64,000 bases of DNA from contig NW_027469232.1 of the NCBI RefSeq assembly GCF_051020765.1, positions 248,001-312,000 of the forward strand. Direction: 5' to 3'. A program made the position numbers and the translations under genes. The notes beneath the pieces were generated by a model that worked only from the letters and a program-made list of their open reading frames with translations, had not been told where the DNA came from and searched no databases. The stretch comes from Lasioglossum baleicum. Its lineage: Eukaryota; Arthropoda; Insecta; Hymenoptera; Halictidae. Positions 58,701 through 64,000 of this stretch are shown one piece after another. The first letter of the stretch is position 1, and every line of letters begins with the position of its first letter.

Positions 58701-59262
58701 CATAACGCATAACGCATAACGCATAACGCATAACGCATAACGCATAACGAATAACGCATATCGCATAACGCATAACGCATAACGCATAACGCATAACGCA
58801 TAACGCATAACGCATAACGCATAACGCATAACGCATAACGCATAACGCATAACGCATAACGCATAACGCATAACGCATAACGCATAACGCATAACGCATA
58901 ACGCATAACGCATAACGCATAACGCATAACGCATAACGCATAACGCATAACGCATAACGCATAACGCATAACGCATAACGCATAACGCATAACGCATAAC
59001 GCATAACGCATAACGCATAACGCATAACGCATAACGCATAACGCATAACGCATAACGCATAACGCATAACGCATAACGCATAACGCATAACGCATAACGC
59101 ATAACGCATAACGCATAACGCATAACGCATAACGCATAACGCATAACGCATAACGCATAACGCATAACGCATAACGCATAACGCATAACGCATAACGCAT
59201 AACGCATAACGCATAACGCATAACGCATAACGCATAACGCATAACGCATAACGCATAACGCA
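55721..59262. repeat. Family B modules at the distal end of the clean array
   Basis: Cores lie near 56,474 (T5G-type), 57,363 (canonical-type) and 58,364 (T5G-type). T5C units lie near 56,356 and 58,253, each after a five-unit marker. An A4G triplet lies near 56,796, a T5A unit near 57,049, A6C near 57,126 and A6T near 57,280 and 57,322. Long canonical runs fill 55,690-56,145, 57,600-58,040 and 58,780-59,260. The unit just before the 58,364 core is C3G+A4T (CGGTTAA), and a C1T unit follows its A7T. Register is intact to about 59,262. Confidence 0.82.
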
Positions 59263-62200
59263 TACGCATAACGCATAACGCATAACGCATAACGCATGAC
59301 GCATAACGCAGAACGATAACGCATAACGCATGACGCATAACGCATAACGCATAACGCATAACGCATAACGCATAACGCATAACGCATAACGCATAACGCA
59401 TAACGCATAACGCATAACGCATAACGCATAACGCATAACGCATAACGCATAACGCATAACGCATAACGCATAACGCATAACGCATAACGCATAACGCATA
59501 ACGCATAACGCATAACGCATAACGCATAACGAATAACGCATAACGCATAAGCATAACGCATAACGCATAACGCATAAGCATAACGCATAACGCATAACGC
59601 ATAACGCATAACGCATAACGCATAACGCATAACGCATAATAACGCATAACGCATAACGCATAACGCATAACGCATAACGCATAACGCATACGCATAACGC
59701 ATAACGCATAACGCATAACGCATGACGCATAACGCATAACGCATAACGCATAACGCATAACGCATAACGCATAACGCATAACGCATAACGCATAACGCAT
59801 AACGCATAACGCATAACGCATAACGCATAACGCATAACGCATAACGCATAACGCATAACGCATAACGCATAACGCATAACGCATACGCATAACGCATAAC
59901 GCATAACGCAACGCATAACGCATAACGCATAACGCATAACGCATAACGCATAACGCATAACGCATAACGCATAACGCATAACGCATAACGCATAACGCAT
60001 AACGCATAACGCATAACGCATAACGCATAACGCATAACGCATAACGCATAACGCATAACGCATAACGCATAACGCATAACGCATAACGCATAACGCATAA
60101 CGCATAACGCATAACGCATAACGCATAACGCATAACGCATAACGCATAACGCATAACGCATAACGCATAACGCATATCGCATAACGCATAACGTTCAATG
60201 AAAACGCATAACGCATAACGCATAACGCAGTAAAGCACAACGCATAACTCATAACGCATACGCATAACACATAACGCATAACGCATAACGCATAACGCAT
60301 AAACGCATAACGCATAACGCATAACGCATAACGCATAACGCATAACGCATAACACATAACGCATAACGCATATCGCATAACGTATAACGCATAACGCATA
60401 ACGCATAACGCATAACGCATAACGCGTAACGCGTAACGCATAACGCATAACGCATAACGCATAACGCATAACGCATAACGCATAACGCATAACGCATAAC
60501 GCATAACGCATAACGCATAACGCATAACGCATAACGCATAACGCATAACGCATAACGCATAACGCATAACGCATAACGCATAACGCATAACGCATAACGC
60601 ATAACGCATAACGCATAACGCATAACGCATAACGCATACGCATAACGCATAACGCATAACGCATAACGCATAACGCATAACGCATAACGCATAACGCATA
60701 ACGCATAACGCATAACGCATAACGCATAACGCATAACGCATAACGCATAACGCATAACGCATAACGCATAACGCATAACGCATACGCATAACGCATAACG
60801 CATAACGCATAACGCATACGCATAACGCATAACGCATAACGCATAACGCATAACGCATAACGCATAACGCATAACGCATAACGCATAACGCATAACGCAT
60901 AACGCATAACGCATAACGCATAACGCATAACGCATAACGCATAACGCATAACGCATAACGCATAACGCATAACGCATAACGCATAACGCATAACGCATAA
61001 CGCATAACGCATAACGCATAACGCATAACGCATAACGCATAACGCATAACGCAAACGCATAACGCATAACGCATAACGCATACGCATAACGCATAACGCA
61101 TAACGCATAACGCATAACGCATAACGCATAACGCATAACGCATAACGCATAACGCATAACGCATAACGCATAACGCATAACGCATAACGCATAACGCATA
61201 ACGCATAACGCATAACGCATAACGCATAACGCATAACGCATAACGCATAACGCATAACGCATAACGCATAACGCATAACGCATAACGCATAACGCATAAA
61301 GATAACGCATAACCCGTAAAGCACAACGCATAACACATAACGCATAACGCATAACACATAACGCATAACGCATAACGCATAACGCATACGCATAACGCAT
61401 AACGCATAACGCATAACACATAACGCATAACGCATATCGCATAACGTATAACGCTTAACGCATAACGCATAACGCATAACGCATAACGCGTAACGCGTAA
61501 CGCATAACGCATAACGCATAACGCATAACGCATAACGCATAACGCATAACGCATAACGCATAACGCATAACGCATAACGCATAACGCATAACGCATAACG
61601 CATAACGCATAACGCATAACGCATAACGCATAACGCATAACGCATAACGCATAACGCATAACGCATAACGCATAACGCATAACGCATAACGCATAACGCA
61701 TAACGCATAACGCATAACGCATAACGCATAACGCATAACGCATAACGCATAACGCATAACGCATAACGCATAACGCATAACGCATAACGCATAACGCATA
61801 ACGCATAACGCATAACGCATAACGCATAACGCATAACGCATAACGCATAACGCATAACGCATAACGCATAAACGCATAACGCATAACGCATAACGCATAA
61901 CGCATAACGCATAACGCATAACGCATAACGCATAACGCATAACGCATAACGCATAACGCATAACGCATAACGCATAACGCATAACGCATAACGCATAACG
62001 CATAACGCATAACGCATAACGCATAACGCATAACGCATAACGCATAACGCATAACGCATAACGCATAACGCATAACGCATAACGCATAACGCATAACGCA
62101 TAACGCATAACGCATAACGCATAACGCATAACGCATAACGCATAACGCATAACGCATAACGCATGACGCATGACGCATAACGCATGACGCATAACGCATA

Positions 62201-63890
62201 ACGCATAACGCATAACGCATAACGCATAACGCATAACGCATAACGCATAACGCATAACGCATAACGCATAACGCATAACGCATAACGCATAACGCATAAC
62301 GCATAACGCATAACGCATAACGCATAACGCATAACGCATAACGCATAACGCATAACGCATAACGCATAACGCATAACGCATAACGCATAACGCATAACGC
62401 ATAACGCATAACGCATAACGCATAACGCATAACGCATAACGCATAACGCATAACGCATCACGCATAACGCATAACGCATCATCAAACGCATAACGCATAA
62501 CGCATAACGCATAACGCATAACGCATAACGCATAACGCATGACGCATAACGCAGAACGCATAACGCATAACGCATGACGCATAACGCATAACGCATAACG
62601 CATAACGCATAACGCATAACGCATAACGCATAACGCATAACGCATAACGCATAACGCATAACGCATAACGCATAACGCATAACGCATAACGCATAACGCA
62701 TAACGCATAACGCATAACGCATAACGCATAACGCATAACGCATAACGCATAACGCATAACGCATAACGCATAACGCATAACGCATAACGCATAACGCATA
62801 ACGCATAACGCATAACGCATAACGCATAACGCATAACGCATAACGCATAACGCATAACGCATACGCATAACGCATAACGCATAACGCATAACGCATAACG
62901 CATAACGCATAACGCATAACGCATAACGCCATAACGCATAACGCATAACGCATAACGCATAACGCATAACGCATAACGCATAACGCATAACGCATAACGC
63001 ATAACGCATAACGCATAACGCATAACGCATAACGCATAACGCATAACGCATAACGCATAACGCATAACGCATAACGCATAACGCATAACGCATAACGCAT
63101 AACGCATAACGCAATAACGCATAACGCATAACGCATAACGCATAACGCATAACGCATAACGCATAACGCATAACGCATAACGCATAACGCATAACGCTAT
63201 AACGCATAACGCATAACGCATAACGCATAACGCATAACGCATAACGCAGAACGCATAACGCATAACGCATGACGCATAACGCATGACGCATAACGCATAA
63301 CGCATAACGCATACAACGCATAACGCATAACGCATAACGCATACGCATAGACGCATAACGCATAACGCATAACGCATAACGCATAACGCATAACGCATAA
63401 CGCATAACGCATAACGCATAACGCATAACGCATAACGCATAACGCATAACGCCATAACGCATAACGCATAACGCATAACGCATAACGCATAACGCATAAC
63501 GCATAACGCATACGCATAACGCATAACGCATAACGCATAACGCATAACGCATAACGCATAACGCATAACGCATAACGCATAACGCATAACGCATAACGCA
63601 TAACGCATAACGCATAACGCATAACGCATAACGCATAACGCATAACGCATAACGCATAACGCATAACGCATAACGCATAACGCATAACGCATAACGCATA
63701 ACGCATGACGCATAACGCAGAACGCATAACGCATAACGCATGACGCATAACGCATAACGCATAACGCATAACGCATAACGCATAACGCATAACGCATAAC
63801 GCATAACGCATAACGCATAACGCATAACGCATAACGCATAACGCATAACGCATAACGCATAACGCATAACGCATAACGCATTAACGCATA
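59263..63890. repeat. Indel-rich terminal segment of the same array
   Basis: The repeat is unchanged but register breaks about 29 times in 4.6 kb. Single-A losses occur near 59,264, 59,691, 59,885, 60,261, 60,639, 60,784, 60,818, 61,081, 61,388, 62,863, 63,343 and 63,511. Other losses lie near 59,314, 59,551, 59,578, 59,911, 61,054 and 61,300. Gains lie near 59,640, 60,301, 61,870, 62,930, 63,113, 63,198, 63,313, 63,350, 63,451 and 63,881. A short aberrant stretch lies at 62,478-62,486. Family B marks remain visible: a damaged core at about 60,193, A4G doublets near 60,424 and 61,487, C1A+T5C near 61,320, and A6G / T5G groups near 62,540 and 63,705. Confidence 0.9.
60193..60245. repeat. Scrambled copy of the diverged core
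   Basis: The first core unit and the start of the second are normal, but after four A bases the sequence returns to canonical heptamers instead of completing the run of five A and the C1G+G2T unit. About 30 bp later a partial G2C+A4G unit (reading CAGTAAA) is followed by a normal C1A+T5C unit. It is the only damaged core in the window and lies inside the indel-rich segment. Confidence 0.75.
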
Positions 63891-64000
63891 ACGCATAACG
63901 CATAACGCATAACGCATAACGCATAACGCATAACGCATAACGAATAACGCATATCGCATAACGTATAACGCTTAACGCATAACGCATAACGCATAACGCA
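63891..64000. repeat. Array continues to the window edge
   Basis: Seven canonical units lead to an intact five-unit marker at 63,941-63,975 (C3A, A7T, canonical, C3T, A4T), then canonical units to the last base. The array clearly extends past the window. Confidence 0.9.

Larger units (their letters stand above)
20512..59262. repeat. Family B higher-order repeat domain
   Basis: This domain lacks C3G units. The typical module is A7T, two canonical units, the 21-bp core in its B form, a unit that is either canonical or T5G, A7T, G2C+A4G, C1A+T5C, G2A, a second G2A and a canonical run. A third G2A, A7T, a unit that is canonical or A7G, C3T, A4T and an A4G doublet or triplet follow. Many modules then carry an A6G / T5G / A6G group and a five-unit marker further right. 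I count 41 intact cores here. Distances between adjacent cores run from 49 to 3,374 bp and are multiples of 7, apart from the interval holding the 46,668 break. Confidence 0.9.
190..60245. repeat. Recurrent 21-bp diverged core (49 intact copies, 1 damaged)
   Basis: Three adjacent units carry eight substitutions in family B form: CGTTCAA (C3T, A4T, T5C), TGAAAAA (C1T, C3A, T5A) and GTCATAA (C1G, G2T). Family A copies have CGCTCAA as the first unit. The core is in register with the array, so it is a mutated trimer, not an insertion. Positions of its CAAT: family A 193, 4231, 13534, 15095, 15781, 17034. Family B 8067, 8564, 20562, 21269, 22746, 22795, 23565, 24258, 25497, 26043, 27562, 27933, 28269, 28766, 29977, 31041, 31566, 32511, 32861, 33386, 34163, 35703, 37425, 38601, 39210, 40288, 41450, 42150, 43207, 43886, 45398, 45958, 46588, 48119, 48686, 49232, 49806, 50821, 54195, 54496, 56477, 57366, 58367. 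Damaged: 60196. Whether it binds a protein is unknown. Confidence 0.88.
1492..63975. repeat. Recurrent five-unit marker (35 bp)
   Basis: The series C3A, A7T, canonical, C3T, A4T is found in all three regions of the window and is the most widely shared marker. Examples start near 1492, 2008, 5305, 7250, 9463, 9526, 9953, 10016, 13264, 18759, 18822, 35540, 38436, 40132, 49088, 50664, 52553, 52833, 53456, 53729, 56313, 58210 and 63941. Because families A and B both carry it, it probably predates their split. In family B modules the last three units also occur without the first (A7T, canonical or A7G, C3T, A4T after a G2A unit). Confidence 0.85.
1..64000. repeat. Heptanucleotide satellite array filling the window
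   Basis: About 9,100 tandem copies of CGCATAA (minus strand TTATGCG), all in the same orientation. A canonical unit is 3/7 G+C and has one CpG. Every unit position is seen substituted. Common single variants are G2A, C3G, C3A, C3T, A4T, A4G, T5G, T5C, A6G, A6T, A6C, A7T and A7G. Double variants include G2C+T5C, G2C+A4G, C1A+T5C and C1G+G2A. Register checked at landmark sites is constant between the few indels, so no inserted element or unique sequence remains unexplained before 59 kb. Known satellites with 7-bp units exist (for example in the Drosophila virilis group) and the plant telomere unit is also 7 bp, but their sequences differ from this one. I do not recognise this family. No function can be read from the sequence; a heterochromatic structural role is inference. 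Confidence 0.98.

Noticed and set aside
57554..63178. Open frame of 1,874 codons on the minus strand, and many other frames of 60 to 950 codons
   Set aside because: The repeat unit has no stop on the minus strand in any frame, so long frames are automatic. All frames give the same cycling heptapeptide, boundaries fall at single substitutions (A4T, A6T, A6C) that create a stop in one frame, and core spacing shows no multiple-of-three bias. No start context, codon bias or domain is present.
1492..63975. TATA box or bacterial -10 element in the C3T unit
   Set aside because: The match to TATAA comes from one substitution in a repeat already ending ATAA. It recurs dozens of times with no start site, gene or partner element.
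1..64000. CRISPR array
   Set aside because: There are no unique spacers of regular length between repeats. The sequence between marker units is the same heptamer, and no cas genes are present.
1..64000. Telomere or interstitial telomeric repeat
   Set aside because: The unit length matches the plant-type TTTAGGG, but TTATGCG differs at three of seven positions and lacks a G run. Multi-kilobase higher-order modules are typical of satellites and not of telomeres.
1..64000. Iterons or other prokaryotic origin repeats
   Set aside because: Iteron arrays are short and lie beside a replication gene. Here there are about 9,100 units and no gene.
1..64000. G-quadruplex or i-motif potential
   Set aside because: There are no runs of G on either strand beyond the short GGG opposite G2C+A4G and G2C+T5C units, and these are isolated.
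1..64000. tRNA, rRNA or other structured RNA genes
   Set aside because: No stretch departs from the heptamer enough to hold such a gene. The longest non-canonical block is a few dozen bases and is explained by substituted units.
1..64000. Naming the source species from the heptamer
   Set aside because: I do not recognise this unit in a particular genome, and the window has no other taxonomic signal.

Overview
The whole 64 kb window is one satellite DNA array. The repeat is a 7-bp unit, read here as C1 G2 C3 A4 T5 A6 A7 on the + strand (minus strand TTATGCG), about 9,100 units head to tail in one orientation. I find no gene, RNA gene, transposon, promoter, origin or unique sequence. Every sequence difference reads as base substitution inside a heptamer, gain or loss of whole heptamers, or a rare 1-4 bp indel. 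In this report variants are named by substitution, so A4T is the unit CGCTTAA and C3G is CGGATAA. An array this long and homogeneous suggests constitutive heterochromatin of a eukaryote (centromeric, pericentromeric, knob or subtelomeric) recovered by long-read assembly. Nothing in the window identifies the species.

The array is not uniform. Substituted units recur in fixed order and form higher-order modules separated by canonical units. Region 1 (1-20.5 kb) uses family A: C3G units, a G2C+T5C unit, a C1A+A7G/C1T+G2C pair and an inverted repeat. It holds a two-module composite repeated twice (0-6.9 kb), an island of family B (8.04-8.89 kb), two four-copy blocks of a roughly 0.44-0.55 kb C3G+T5A module (9.46-11.2 and 18.76-20.5 kb), and further A modules (11.96-18.76 kb) that include a pure run of 126 canonical units at 12,382-13,263. 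Region 2 (20.5-59.26 kb) uses family B. Its modules centre on a 21-bp diverged core followed by G2C+A4G, C1A+T5C and G2A units, an A4T unit and an A4G doublet. Nested segmental duplications can be traced in it, with periods near 0.9, 1.75 and 2.7 kb. Region 3 (59.26-63.9 kb) is the same family but carries about 29 small register-breaking indels. The preceding 59 kb shows only two net register changes.

The many long open frames on the minus strand are a trivial result of the unit. Seven is not a multiple of three, and TTATGCG contains no stop in any frame, so all three minus frames encode the same cycling heptapeptide (L-C-V-M-R-Y-A). All three plus frames meet TAA every 21 bp. None of these frames is annotated as a gene.

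No multi-gene biological system is present. What deserves a second look is the architecture: strict heptamer register, layered higher-order repeats, a sharp boundary between families, a repeated diverged core, and an abrupt change in indel rate near the right end that may be an assembly or consensus-quality artefact. All counts and coordinates were read by eye.
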